From Strongylocentrotus purpuratus (taxonomy: Eukaryota > Echinodermata > Echinoidea > Camarodonta > Strongylocentrotidae): a DNA stretch of 64,000 bases. Shown here piece after piece: positions 33,521-44,375 of this stretch. Numbering within the stretch: the first letter of the stretch is position 1; each line of letters begins with the position of its first letter. Below the pieces are notes generated by a model. The model saw nothing but the letters and a program-made list of their open reading frames with translations. It did no database searches and was not told the origin of the DNA. The stretch is taken from the NCBI RefSeq assembly GCF_000002235.5, contig NW_022145606.1, positions 22,346,595 to 22,410,594 of the forward strand, given 5' to 3'. The translations under genes and the position numbers were made by a program.

Positions 33521-34145
33521 GTAGTGTTTGTGGATGAAACGCAAGTTAAAAGGGAAGTCCACCCTGATATTGAGTTGTTTTTAATATAAGCAGAAACATT
33601 GAGAGAAATAAATTAGTGAAAGTTTGAAAAATAGGAGAGTTATGAATTTGTTAAGTTGCCATTAGTGAAACACAAATTTGCAACACCGTGACGTATCATG
33701 CAAGCTCCTTTCTAAGTTTCTCTCTTTAGAAAATGTTATAAACTTTTATTTTCTTAGTTATATATGACGGAATAGATATGTTTCATACAGGGTTGTATAT
33801 AAACTTAATTGCATTATTTATATTTAACTACATTTTCTTGTAGAAAACATAGATTTGTTCCATGAAAATGGCCTCTCTAACATGTGCTCTTAATTTAAAA
33901 TGACTGAGAGCAATTCTGAAGCTGTCCATATGTGTTGGAAAAGGGGCACCTACAAAGATTTACATTAAAGCGGAAACAATACAATTTTTGTGAAAAGGCA
34001 TTGTTATATATCCCGGGCTACTTTGTAATTATTGATTTTTGTTTCTCTATGTTGTCCAAGATACTACCCCATACTTTGCAGTTGCATTTTTGGAGGTCTG
34101 AACATTACTTTGAGAGAGATCGAAGCGATTTCAAGAGTAGTGAAT
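33521..34145. other. No gene recognised
   Basis: AT-rich sequence with no motif-bearing frame and no visible repeat boundary. Confidence 0.5.
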
Positions 34146-34445
34146 AATAATAATAATATTCGGTTCTTGTACTTATAGCGCATATCACATTACATATTCC
34201 TTTTAAAGCGTTTCCAAACAGCTTTAGGAATTATCATTCTAGCTTTAGTTCCGGCAGCTGTTATAAGCGCACAGTGCGTTTTAAGTTCAAATCATAACAG
34301 GTACTTATTTAGGTCATCTGGGTCGATTGCGGCAAATGTAGATTAATGTCTTGCCAAAGGACATTTGTGCCGCGGCTTGACTCGAACCTCAGACCTTGTG
34401 ATCCACAGTCCGGTGACATATCCACTCGACCACGACAATCTCCAC
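34146..34445 (-). mobile_element. tRNA-derived SINE
   Basis: On the minus strand the head contains an A-box-like TGGTCGAGTGG and a B-box-like GGTTCGAGTCA about 35 bases on. The body includes CTTTGGCAAGACATTAATC and the tail reads GCGCTATAAGTACAAG then repeated ATT at 34146-34160. This is the usual layout: RNA polymerase III promoter head, body, LINE-like tail with short repeats. Confidence 0.75.
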
Positions 34446-34559
34446 AGGAAGTCGTATTTCGACTGATTAGATCAAATAATTAGATGAAATAACCAATCCT
34501 GGTAGAGTTTTAAGCACGAGCTTATGGTAAACTAGATGGAACTTCGACATACATGTCTT

Positions 34560-35095
34560 GAGTTTGATGGTAATCCGTCCGTCGGTTCTAATAATAATGC
34601 GATTACAAGCTATTTTGCATATATAATGAGCCAAATGACCGTTGACCTTTGACCTCATGACCCCAACATCTAATCAGTTCATTGGCTAAGCATGATACAA
34701 ATGTCCATCGGTTCTAATGATGTGATCATAAGCTATTTATGCATACATAATGAAACCTGTGACATTTTACCTCGTGACCCCCAAATCTAATCAATTCATT
34801 GGCTCTGCAAGATACATCCATGACTTAGGTTTGACAGGAATCCATCAATTGTTTCTTGAGATAACGCGATCACAAGCTATTTGTGCATACATAATGAGCA
34901 CTGTGACCTTTGGCCTTTGACCTCGTAACCCCAAAATCTGTTCAATTCATTGTCTCTACAAGATACATCCATGACTTAGGTTTGGCAGGAATACATCAAT
35001 CGGTTCTTGAGATAACGCGATCACGAGAACGGGACGTACGGACGGACGGACAACCCGAAAACATAATGCCTCCGGCTACTTCGTAACGGAGGCAT
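34560..35095. repeat. ~165-bp tandem repeat carrying TGACCTTTGACCT sites
   Basis: Three tandem monomers share CATACATAATGA, TGACCTCATGACCCCAA-like phrases, CAATTCATTGGCTCT, GATACATCCATGACTTAGG and GATAACGCGATCACAAGC. It ends GGACGGACGGACAACCCGAA and AACATAATGCCTCCGGC. A further single copy lies at 45160-45330. The TGACCTTTGACCT in the first monomer matches a DR1 nuclear-receptor site. Confidence 0.75.
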
Positions 35096-35099
35096 AATA

Positions 35100-35450
35100 A
35101 AAGAATTGATGAGACATTTAATATATAATATTACATGTTCGTGATAAGATAAAAAGCATAAAATGTTGGATAAAATTCTAGATCAAAGAAATGCTCTCAG
35201 TTGTTTTAAAAAGGGGGTACATAGGAAGTCTAGGTTTCGGGTAAACAAGGAGTGATAAAAAGAGTTTTGAAAACCTCTTCATTATCTAAAATGTAATATT
35301 CGTGAACATATGGCAATGTATTGCTTTAATAGTCTACGGAGTTCCAAAGGGCGTGATTTAGAAACGAGGATATGTTCGAAGACGCCTTGATAGCAGTTAA
35401 GTAGAATATGTCATGGTACCTTTTAGGGACAAAACAAAAGTGTAGAAAGG
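35100..35450. other. No gene recognised
   Basis: AT-rich. I see nothing in it beyond short frames. Confidence 0.5.
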
Positions 35451-35456
35451 GCACAC

Positions 35457-35464
35457 TATAAAAA
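35457..35464 (+). promoter_or_regulatory. TATA-box candidate
   Basis: TATAAAAA in a CACACTATAAAAACAGCG context lies about 130 bases upstream of a well-placed start codon (35596). Support is positional only. Confidence 0.3.
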
Positions 35465-35595
35465 CAGCGAGCTGGAGAAGGGACATTTGGTGGCGTTAAA
35501 ATGAGAGCGTGGGAATCCAGGGCATTGCCTGGGATTCACTGCCTTTCACTGTGCAAACTATGCAAACTATGCAAACTATACCATAGCACTATACC

Positions 35596-35703
35596 ATGGA
35601 TGACGTCATATATATGCGATCGATCAAGATCAATGTGCTGTCGGTCGTGGTCGCGGTACTGTCGTCTGCGCTGCTCTCACTGCACTCTACACTTCTTCAG
35701 TGA
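35596..35703 (+). CDS. Possible 35-residue signal-peptide-like frame
   Basis: The frame opens at ACCATGG, a strong animal start context, and encodes MDDVIYMRSIKINV followed by the hydrophobic stretch VLSVVVAVLSSALLSL. It ends at TGA in CTTCAGTGACAG. The charge-then-hydrophobic layout resembles a signal peptide, and the block is more GC-rich than its flanks. A TGACGTCA site overlaps codons 2-5. A first exon spliced at the CAGTGA end, a very short secreted or membrane peptide, and chance are all possible. I do not recognise the sequence and found no convincing second exon. Confidence 0.25.
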   Translation: MDDVIYMRSIKINVLSVVVAVLSSALLSLHSTLLQ

Positions 35704-35754
35704 CAGTTAACATAACTATTATTATTATGAAGGTTGGTTTGAAAAATATAAAAC

Positions 35755-35878
35755 AAATATATCATGCACTATTTCAATCCACTAGTTAAAATGATGGTTT
35801 CCTCGGCGACAGTGCTATTCCTGCCACCTCGATCCATAATTTTAACTAGAGCCTCTCAGTGCATGGTATATTTGTTTA
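35755..35878. mobile_element. Short foldback repeat
   Basis: ATATATCATGCACT and CTAGTTAAAATGATGG on the left are mirrored by CCATAATTTTAACTAG and AGTGCATGGTATAT on the right. It looks like a small MITE-like hairpin of about 120 bp. Confidence 0.5.
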
Positions 35879-35942
35879 TTATACATACGAAATTAAGAAA
35901 TAGTGAAAGTGTACAATGGACACAACGTGGATCAATACTTAC

Positions 35943-36042
35943 ATGATAAACATGCACATTGAGGTCGCCGCGTGGAGATGTGTGAAGACCTTTAAGATGA
36001 GATTCTAGTTTGCCGCCCTTTTTAGTACCACACAAGTAGAAC
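35943..36042 (-). CDS. Orphan internal exon candidate, unrecognised
   Basis: A 100-nt minus-strand block lies between an acceptor-like TCTGTTTTCTGGACAAAG and a consensus donor GTAAGT directly after TATCAT. In phase it encodes FYLCGTKKGGKLESHLKGL and then HTSPRGDLNVHVYH, 33 residues, entering in phase 1 and leaving in phase 0. Composition and codon pattern look coding against AT-rich surroundings. I do not recognise the protein. No neighbouring exon was found within a few kilobases, so it may be an exon of a gene with long introns or a relic. Confidence 0.35.
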
Positions 36043-36164
36043 CTTTGTCCAGAAAACAGAGTGATGGCGGGAAGGTGTGTTGGGTGTTAGAGTAAAAAAG
36101 AAAGAAGCCGAGAGAGATAAAGACAGGGGGAATATATAGAGAAAGAGACAGGAATATATATATT

Positions 36165-36850
36165 CAATTTCAATTCAATTTCAATTTATTTATGTTTACA
36201 ACAAAACAATACAAATCAATTATAAACATTTACAACAAATGTAGAAACACATATTGGAAACAGAGGAGTCCACTAAAAAACAATGCTTGTACAAGTGTTA
36301 AAACCTCAAATGATACTTAGGAATAATGAGTAATTAAATTAACTACCAAAGGAACTACAAAAGGAACTACAAAATAGGGGGAAAAGAGAATGCCAGCAGA
36401 GACGAGGAGGTCCTAGTTCAAACTTGTATTTACTACTGGTTTGCATCTGGTATTACAGCTGAGACCAGTAATCTACTAGTCCTAGTAACAAGTGGTATTC
36501 TATTTTTTCGACTTCAAACTGGTATTTATACTGGTTTACAAATTGTATCAAATATGGTCTCAACTGGTACCAGTTGAGACCTGTTCAAACCAGAATATAC
36601 CAGTTGGAAATCCTTACTGGTTTCAACTGGTATCAACTGGAATTTCGACCTGGGAATGATAGAAGAACACGGTTAAAATACAAAGAGTAGACGATGCTAA
36701 AAAGGAAGTGAGAGATCGTGGGTACAAAAAATAATACAAAATGATGAGCTGCATGTGGGGTTGAGAAGAAGATGAGGAAAGAGAAATGCGCATTAGAAAG
36801 GAGTTAAGCATGAGAAGGCACAATATAATATATCAAATTACATTTTGAGT
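36165..36850 (-). mobile_element. LINE 3'-UTR fragment (same family as 59620-60115)
   Basis: Reverse-complemented, it shares TATTATTTCCTGTACCC-, CGATCTCTCAC-, ATCATTTGAGG- and AGTGGACtCCTCTG-type phrases in the same order as 59620-60115. It ends in TCAATT-type repeats at 36165-36190. There is no coding part. It is interrupted by the 36408-36650 insert. Confidence 0.75.
36408..36650. mobile_element. MITE rich in ACTGGTA/TACCAGT motifs
   Basis: About a dozen AACTGGT/ACCAGTT motifs lie in both orientations, with a perfect palindrome TCAACTGGTACCAGTTGA near 36562. The ends are AGGTCCTAGTT and, reversed, AGGTCGAAATT. The related LINE tail at about 59835-59870 lacks it, giving an empty site. Confidence 0.6.
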
Positions 36851-37161
36851 AAACGAGTAAAGAATGATCTTTTATTCAACAACAAATAAAGAGATAGACA
36901 AAGAACAGAAAAAATAAGAAAGAGAAACATACAGAGAATTCGTAAGATACTCTTAACTGTTTTTCATGTCGGGATTTGTATATGAGATGTTGTTTTCGTT
37001 TCCATTAACGATTCGACGTTGTAAGCTTCAATTAATAAAGCTACAAACTCCGGGAGAGGGAGGGGAGGGGAAGGGAGGGGAGGGGGAGGAAGAATGATCA
37101 AGGTGGGGGGGGGGGGGGTACCAAGCCTTAACAATGATATTGAAATTCACTGATCAGATAA
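36851..37161. other. No gene recognised; purine-rich tract
   Basis: GGGAGGGGAGGGGAAGG-type sequence lies at 37050-37090 with a poly-G run at about 37105-37117. Otherwise AT-rich. Confidence 0.5.
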
Positions 37162-37163
37162 TA

Positions 37164-38679
37164 GGGACTTTTAGATTTGCCCGTCGATAGCTTTGACTGC
37201 AACGTGTGACGTCATTTTAAGGCACTGCGCATGCGTCATGTCGTCTCAGTCGGCAAAAGAGAATGCGTCAACCTTGATTTTCCTAAATCTAGTCCGGTAC
37301 TAGTATATGCCGCGTGCGCATAAAATATACAGTTCCTCAGGTAGACAAAGGAACATCCTTTCCCTGCTATTGTGTTAAAATGTGAAGAACAGGTGTCACA
37401 TGCATATTCACCTGTTCTACAATTTTTACATAATGGCAGTGAAGGGATGTTCTACCACAGCAATAGGCCAGTTTCGTAATGTAACCAAATTTAATGCATA
37501 CGTCTTTGTTAAGTGCCCTAATACAAATTATTTCATTCACCTGATAAGAATAATAGTATTTCAATAGTCAGAATGCAACTGCATATATTAAGTGTTGCTA
37601 GGTAGGTCAAGCCATAATGTTTGTCCAACCAGGGAGGTGAAAGAAAAGGAGGTGAAACTCTTGTAATTTATTCAAACGCATTCTTGAGTTCTAAAGCGTA
37701 ACAATGGGACGTGTAACATTCCACTTGGCTTTGAAGTTCCATGCTCCGAACCGCGCTTCCACTACGGGGACTTTCGGAAGCCAGGCACCAGGTTTACATT
37801 TATTACAAAATATTAAATTACCGGCAAAATTTCAGTGTAAATCAAAAAATTTATACGGGGATTTTATTGGGAATAGTGCATCAAACAAATTTTCAAATTT
37901 AGAACTCCGTCCTTCCTTTAATTTGTGTGCCAGAGTTGGTAAAAGAAAAACTACATCCTGTCAAAAACTCAATATTTTAGGATGATGCGCTAATTTGTGC
38001 ATGCTTTAATGTCCCGTTATTTGATCCATGATTTACAATCTTCAATAACATTAAGTTTGCTAATGCGTGTTTTCGCGTGTTTTTTGTATTTTTCAAGTTT
38101 AAAAAAGGATGAAAGTACACAAGTTTGTGTTCGCTTGTTCTACTCTTTACACATTCAACAATGGATGAGAAATCATTGGAAGGGACAGCGAACAGTTGCA
38201 GTGATACCATTTTCTGATGTAGGAATTCTAACTCCTGAAATTTCATGCGCTCTTTTATCTCACCACCTGGTCAACAGTTGCAGATTAGCGCATAACTTTT
38301 CGGCGGCTTGGAGCATGGGGTCAAAGGAGAGCGGCTTGATTCCAGTCCTTCTCTATCACGTCCCTGGTCCAACCTGGCAACAACTGATGTATGCAGTTCG
38401 GATTCTGACTACTGAAATACTATCATGCATACTAGTATGCATTGAATTTGGTTACAAATACGAATTAAAATGGCCTATTGTTGAGGGTAGAATGAGGAAC
38501 TGTATATTTTGTCCTCTTTCTTTGTTCGTCATGTTCATAGTGTTACTTCCTGCATGCATGTTTATCGTCAGTGCAATCTAAAAGATTTCTGATTGTAGTC
38601 AACATGGGCAGTTGAGTACGTTGACACGCATGATCAGTCGGCGTTCGTCATGTTCTCGTCCACTCAATCTAAAAGTCCC
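37164..38679. mobile_element. 1.5-kb element, TIR GGGACTTTTAGATT, TA duplication
   Basis: The ends GGGACTTTTAGATTTGCCC and AATCTAAAAGTCCC lie next to TA. This is the same family as 10692-11270. It carries frames of 93 residues (37704-37985) and 194 residues (37997-38581) on the plus strand. Neither shows a transposase signature that I recognise. The longer one has two hydrophobic stretches and may be chance. Confidence 0.65.
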
Positions 38680-38689
38680 TATTATGAAG

Positions 38690-39865
38690 ATGCGGACTAG
38701 TTAGAATGGTTTGGACGTATTGGGAACGAGGTAGAACTAGTTAAGAACCGTTTTAAACTGAGTACGGACGGGCTTGGACTGCCTGGAACAAATAAACCCG
38801 ATCTAAACTTGATATGAACTGACTGTTGACGAGGTACAGACAAAATGGACGTATTGGAGACTGTTTATGAACGATCTAGGATCGTATTATATACATTTTT
38901 TGTTTTACACATTCTACCCCGACCATGACCCGTTTTAACGATTTTCTAGGACGGTTTCAGAACAAGTGAGAACTAGTATAGTATGATCGGGGCGCATACT
39001 GCTGATAATAACTCGACCACAGCACGTTGTAACACGTTCCTAGTAGGATCGAAGTAAGGCAATTCCGTTCATAGTATGGCAATCAGTCTGTTTGTAGTAC
39101 AACCTCCTCGTTTTAGGTACGTTGTCACTCCGTCTAAATGGAGGACGGGGAATACGTTGAACAGGCTCAAAGTTCTAAAGCACTCTCCCGTACTCGCCAG
39201 TCAGAGCCCGTCCATGAAGTTATTAAACAGATAGTGAACAGTTGCTACTACGTTCAACTCCGTTCGCACACAGTTTGAGCCCGTTTAGCAATATTTTCAA
39301 GAACGTAGTGAGAACTAGTTCCGTGTGATGGGGGGCTTAAGATTTAAAAAAAATACCGATTACCGCCCCGCACTACGTTTTAATTCCGCAAACGAGGTGC
39401 GTATAATTTGGAATTAATGTCTATAATACGACCCTCGTTCGTTCATACACAGTCCTCAATACGTCCTTCTCGTCTGTACCCCGTCTACAGTCAGTTCATT
39501 TCAAGTTTAGATTGGCCAAATTTGCCATTTCCAGGCAGTTCCAGCCAGTCCGTAGTCCGTGTATACCCGTTATTAACTAGTTCTACCTCGTTCTCACTAC
39601 GACAGCTCGTCCCCAACTCGTTCTAATTGCGTTCGAACGCGCTGCAACAGCGTGTGGAATCACGTCCTGGCTCAAGGGTGTTAAAACCCCAGTGCGTTCT
39701 TGCTATTTCTTATTCCCGTTCAACTTCAAAGATTCCAGCTGTGCAAATCAAGACATTCTAGTGAAGCCCCCATCACACCAAACTAGTTCTCAATACGTTC
39801 TGTAAATGTTTTCCAAACGTGCTCAAACTGTGTGCGACCGAAGTGAACGTAGAAGTAACTGTTTT
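38690..39865. mobile_element. Fragments of a foldback family, TIR AAAGCCCCCATCACACC
   Basis: Right-type end GTGTGATGGGGGGCTT at 39325 and left-type end GCCCCCATCACACCAAACTA at 39768. Interior phrases such as GGACGGGCTTGGACTGCCTGG, GAACTGACTGT and CATTCTACCCCGACCA recur inverted. The same family forms 56416-57652. Copies are overlapping or rearranged. Confidence 0.65.
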
Positions 39866-40990
39866 TCAAAGTATGAAGGGGGAGGGGGGGGGGGGGCTAA
39901 AGTATAAATGATCACGTAGAGCGTAGCGAGCGATGCGAGTGGGGGTAAATGTGCGTAGGGTCCAGGAGCAAAGCACCCCGGAAGCTCAGTGGTTTCATGC
40001 ATTTAAATACGGTCAGATTAGCATATTTTGAGACCTTATTTGTGACACTGGCAGGCAAGTAATTGGCTTTGAGTCCGGGGGCGGAGCCTCTTGAAGCTCA
40101 GGGGTATAAGGCATTAATAACGGTCAGATAAGCATCCGGGGGACAGCTTAAGGGCCCCGGTGGGTCCTGGGGGCAGAGTTCCCGGAAGCTCGGGGTTAAG
40201 GTATTCAACAACGGTCAGATGAGCATATTTTAATTCCTTATTTGTGACACTGGCAGGTCACTAATTGACATTGGGTACAGGGGTGGAGCCCTCTCGACTA
40301 AGGGGTTCTAGTCATTTAATTACGGTCAGATGAGCATCCTGGGCCAAGCGTTAGGATACTTGATTGGGCCAAGGGGGAAGCCCATGGGGTTTAGGCATTC
40401 AATTACGGTCAGATGAGCATCCAAGGGGACAGAGCCCCCGGAACTTCAGGGGTTTTAGGCATTTCATTACAGTTAGATGTGTATCGAAAAGGGCGGAGCC
40501 CCCGGAAGCTCAGGGTTTTTAAGCCTTTCAATTACGGTCAGATAAGAATATTTTGATACCTTATTTGTGACACTGGCAGGTCACTAGTTGGCGTTGGGTC
40601 CTTGACTAAGGGGTTTCAGGCATTACATTAAGGTCAGGTGAGCACAAGGGGCCCGCTTTAGGGTCCTTTGTAGGGTTCCGGGGGCAGAGCCCCCGGAAGC
40701 CCAGGGGTTTCATGCATTTAATTATGGTCAGATGAGCATCCAAGGGGACGGAGCCCCCGAAACTTCAGGGGTCCTGCAAGTTCAGGCGTTTTGAGCATTT
40801 GTTTACCGTCAGATGAGTACCCAGGGGTCCGCCTTAGCTTAAAGATTTTAGGTTTTTGATAACGGTCAGGTGAGCATATTTTGATACCTCATTCGTGACA
40901 CTTGCAGGTCACTATTTTCTTTTTCTTTCTTTCTTTCTTTCTATTTCTCTTCAACATACTTTAAGTAAGGAGGCCAAAGGGGCGGGGTCG
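39866..40990. repeat. Second long minisatellite array (element copy 3)
   Basis: About ten to twelve degenerate monomers of the 13.06-kb type (GCAGAGCCCCCGGAAGC, TTTAATTACGGTCAGATGAG). Parts of the host element lie on both sides (GATCACGTAGAGCG at left, CTTCAACATACTTTAAGTAAG at right). Neither terminus is clear, so this copy is truncated or overlapped by the next element. Confidence 0.75.
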
Positions 40991-40994
40991 AGCC

Positions 40995-43590
40995 CAGGGG
41001 CGTCGCTAGAGATGGCTGTGGGGGTGTGACGCCCCCTCTCAACTATCAGGAAATTGTTGGTAAAATTGCGCTGTCGTCTGCAAAAATGAGAAAAGGGGGA
41101 GGGAAAATAGAAAGGGAAGGATGAAAAAGAAAGAAAAGAAAGGAAGGAGAAGGAAAGAAAGAAAGATTTTTTTAAAAAGACAGAAAAGAAAGATAAGAAA
41201 GAAAAGAAAGAAAAAGAAGGAAAAGGAGAAAAGGGAAAAAAGGAAGAACAAATAAGAGTAAATGAAACAAATAATGAAAGAAAGGTGAGAGAGGGGGTTA
41301 AGAGCATGACAAAGGAGGTGTGTGAGTTAGAGAGAGAGAGAGATAGAGAGAAAGGGGAGGGATGGGGTTGTTGGGTGGAGTAAACTCGTCGAGGATACAA
41401 TAAAGATCCGCATAGATAATTATGTTGCTGTGTCGGCTCAGCTGTGTCGGTATTTTCGCTCTATCCATGTGTACTATATCAATACAAAAAGTTTGAACAT
41501 GGTGAGATGTATAATGTCGGTCGGCCGGCGAAAGGAAAAGAAAAGAAAGGAACGGAGAAAATGAAGGAAAAAAAAGAAGAAAAACAAGAGAAATAAAACA
41601 AAAGAAACAAGGGAGGGGGGGGGGGGGAAAGAAAGGAATGAGAGAGGATGTGTGGGAGTAAGAGGGAAAGAGAGGGGTGGGTTGTTGGTTGGAGTCAGCT
41701 GTGTCGGTAGTTTGAATTTGGGAGATGTATAATGTCGGTCAGCCGGCGAGTTATTTTCTTCATACGAACTGTGACTTTGTATCCGCTATGACGACTTCGA
41801 GAGAGACTACAACTATAAAACTTGTATGTTCTCGAGGTTTTACCAGCAATCATTAAAAATAATTGTCAATTGTCATTGTCAACTTTAGTAATACTATAAC
41901 ATAGGATTTCCCGGCCAAATTCGCGTGTTTGTCATTCGAATTCATTTAGTTTGCATTTAAAGTTGCACAGATCGGCTTTACCATGCCAATTGTCATTCAA
42001 TTTTCCAGTTTTTGTATTTAATTTAGGATTTTGGTCGAAGGGTTTCATAGATCTGTCATTCAATTTAGAAACTGCTCAACTAGCATTCAAATTAATATTC
42101 ACTTGGCGAAGCGTAAGTTGTATAATTCAAATTAACACCTGTCATTCGTATTCGTAAGATTTTTATTCAAGTTAGGAATGTAAAGGGAAGAATTGCAACA
42201 AACTTTTACAGTTTTTAAATAATGCAGTTAAAATGCATGATTTGCCATTGGGGTCTAAGCTGTTATTCCAGTTATTCATTTTCAGGACAATGCAGATGGG
42301 TGTAGTCAGACATAAAGTAAAGAAGGGGCGAAATCAAGGGATATGGCATTTCTGCACGGACATGTTCATATACCCGGGAAAGGTGGGGGTACCCTCAATC
42401 GCCCCTTTTTACTACAGACTCGGAATTTTACAAAAAGTAATTCACATCGTCTCTTATACCCAGCACACCCCTCTGTTTTTCTTAAAGAGTTTCATAGTTT
42501 ACTTGCCCGCCAGCAGATCGATGGCTAAAGACTTGGCTAAATAATGAATCATGTTCAAATTGTTGACTCTAGTCCCTACTCCAGTCACAGTATTGTACCC
42601 TTCTTCCATAATGAAATTATGATGAAATAATGATAAATTTATGATGAAACATAAGACAAACAACTTCCCTACATGAACATTTACAATATACATTTACATG
42701 AACAATACATGAACAATATATATTTATATGAACAATATATATTTATATTGAGACCATCAGGTCCGTAGATGCAAGTCGTTTTTTTCTTCTTAACAATCAA
42801 ACTTGAATGCTGATGAATATCAGATAAATTTAATAAGTATAAGTGTATAAATGCAATAAAATGAAATATGATGAAATACACATAAAAAAACAATCTTGAA
42901 AGAAAAAGAATGAGCTATAAAAAGTGTGTAATAAACGAGAAATGTATATCGACCATCAATTTAAGTGCACAAAGTGCTAATTTGAATGCTACAAATAAAT
43001 TAGAATGCTAGAAGTACACCGTCGCGTTGTCAGAAAATCGTGTTGCGCCAAATCGAATGACCTAATAGCGAAGAAGCACAGTATTCATTGAATGAAACAT
43101 ACGTAGATTCTAACGAAAATTCCATAGATTTGAAAACTAGAAAAAGGAATATAAACCCGAGATATACCTGACTGCACTAAAACCGTCGAATTTGAACGCA
43201 AGACAAATTAATTTAAATGATAAACCCGCGAATTTGGCCGGGAAATCCTATATCATCAAAAGAAAGAAAAGGTTGGCAGCTGTGAGCTTTGAAACGCTCT
43301 TGCCGATCATTCCACACTGGATAGTTATAGAAGCGAAAACAAATTTGTTTTACATAGCTACGATGCTGACTATAGTCTTGATGAAATTAGCCGTATAGTT
43401 ATGAGGTCAAGGAAAATGACATTGTGCGCATGCGCAGGTATAGACAGTACTTAGAAAAAATAGCCCTTCCCCCCTCCCCTGGCCCCGAGTTTATGGGGTT
43501 AAATTTGTAGACATTGGCACATTGGTATTAATGTAGTTGTAGTTAATTGGGGGCTAGTTTTGTCGGTAATCGGTGGCCTCTAAAAAATGC
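40995..43590. mobile_element. hAT-like repeat, CAGGGGCGTCGCTA family
   Basis: The left end CAGGGGCGTCGCTAGAG matches, inverted, the terminus at 116-128, and 43500-43575 matches 1-95. The element probably spans this interval, with its extreme right end lost. Inside are GA-rich tracts, a roughly 270-bp duplication (GAGATGTATAATGTCGGTC at 41502 and 41724) and an inverted pair (GGATTTCCCGGCCAAATTCG at 41905, mirrored at 43228-43248). No coding content. Confidence 0.45.
41086..41365 (+). repeat. Long polypurine tract
   Basis: Nearly 280 bases of almost pure G and A, with a second tract at 41530-41690. The minus-strand frames here (Ser/Phe-rich, 149 and 70 residues) are simply its translation. Such tracts can form triplex DNA. 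Confidence 0.8.
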
Positions 43591-43614
43591 CAACAAAATG
43601 AACAGTTTGACTTT

Positions 43615-43616
43615 CC

Positions 43617-43663
<47 letters not shown>
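43615..43663. repeat. TA microsatellite
   Basis: Mostly uninterrupted TA dinucleotides. Confidence 0.9.
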
Positions 43664-43668
<5 letters not shown>

Positions 43669-43841
43669 GCTGAAATGACCTAATATGCATATTTGATGAA
43701 TATTCATGATTTTTTTAAAATTTGAAATAAAATATATTTCCATACCTGTCTGATATACATAGGTTTCACTGATGTATCATGTTCGGTTTTGATTTGATTA
43801 CATATGCGCGTATTATTTAGGCGGACTTGGTTATTTTCACA

Positions 43842-43970
43842 ACTTTCTCATATCTGCAGATTCGCAAAAATGGCAAAAATTTCTTATATATCTATTACCG
43901 TTTTGAAAACAGAAGCCAACAAAATGAGTCAATTTTTCCATTTTTGCGAATCTGCAGATATGAAACTACA
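43842..43970. repeat. 37-bp inverted repeat hairpin
   Basis: CTCATATCTGCAGATTCGCA with AAAATGG at the left is mirrored by CCATTTTTGCGAATCTGCAG with ATATGA at the right, spaced by about 55 bases. Only a few mismatches. Confidence 0.7.
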
Positions 43971-43985
43971 TAGAATTGTAATTAA

Positions 43986-44371
43986 AGAGAAGGTTAAGTT
44001 CTGGGAAGAGGTGAAAAATAATTTGTGAGCGTTATCATTCTTATTATGCAAGTGTGGAAGAACATCAGATAAGACATGTTCCCTGAAAAGCATGGCTCTT
44101 CAAATGCCTTCATATTCTAAATATGTCATGTAACATCGTAAAACTCGGGGGTAGGATTTTTACGCCACGTGTTCGTGTAGTCCCATATACATCTTTCTGT
44201 GTACAGTGTTTGTAACTTTACCAAGACTTGGCCAAATTTCTTATCATTTTGATGATTCCAGAACCTTGCAATACACACAAATACTTATATGCTAGATGAT
44301 AAACCCTTTCTGGTCGATTCCACACCGTTTCTTTCACAATGCAATGGCATGACCAGAACTCAACTTCATCT
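43986..44371. mobile_element. TTAA-flanked MITE, copy 2 (solitary)
   Basis: Ends AGAGAAGGTTAAGTTCTGG and, reversed, AGATGAAGTTGAGTTCTGG, with TTAA at 43982-43985 and 44372-44375. Almost identical to 10822-11213, which fixes the borders of the element. Confidence 0.85.
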
Positions 44372-44375
44372 TTAA

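Noticed and set aside
37997-38581. 194-residue plus-strand frame
   Set aside because: It is long for this sequence and has two hydrophobic stretches, but no recognisable motif. It lies in a TA-flanked element without transposase signature, so it is kept only as a note in that element.
41039-41400. Ser/Phe-rich minus-strand frames of 149 and 70 residues
   Set aside because: They are translations of a GA-rich polypurine tract with no domain.
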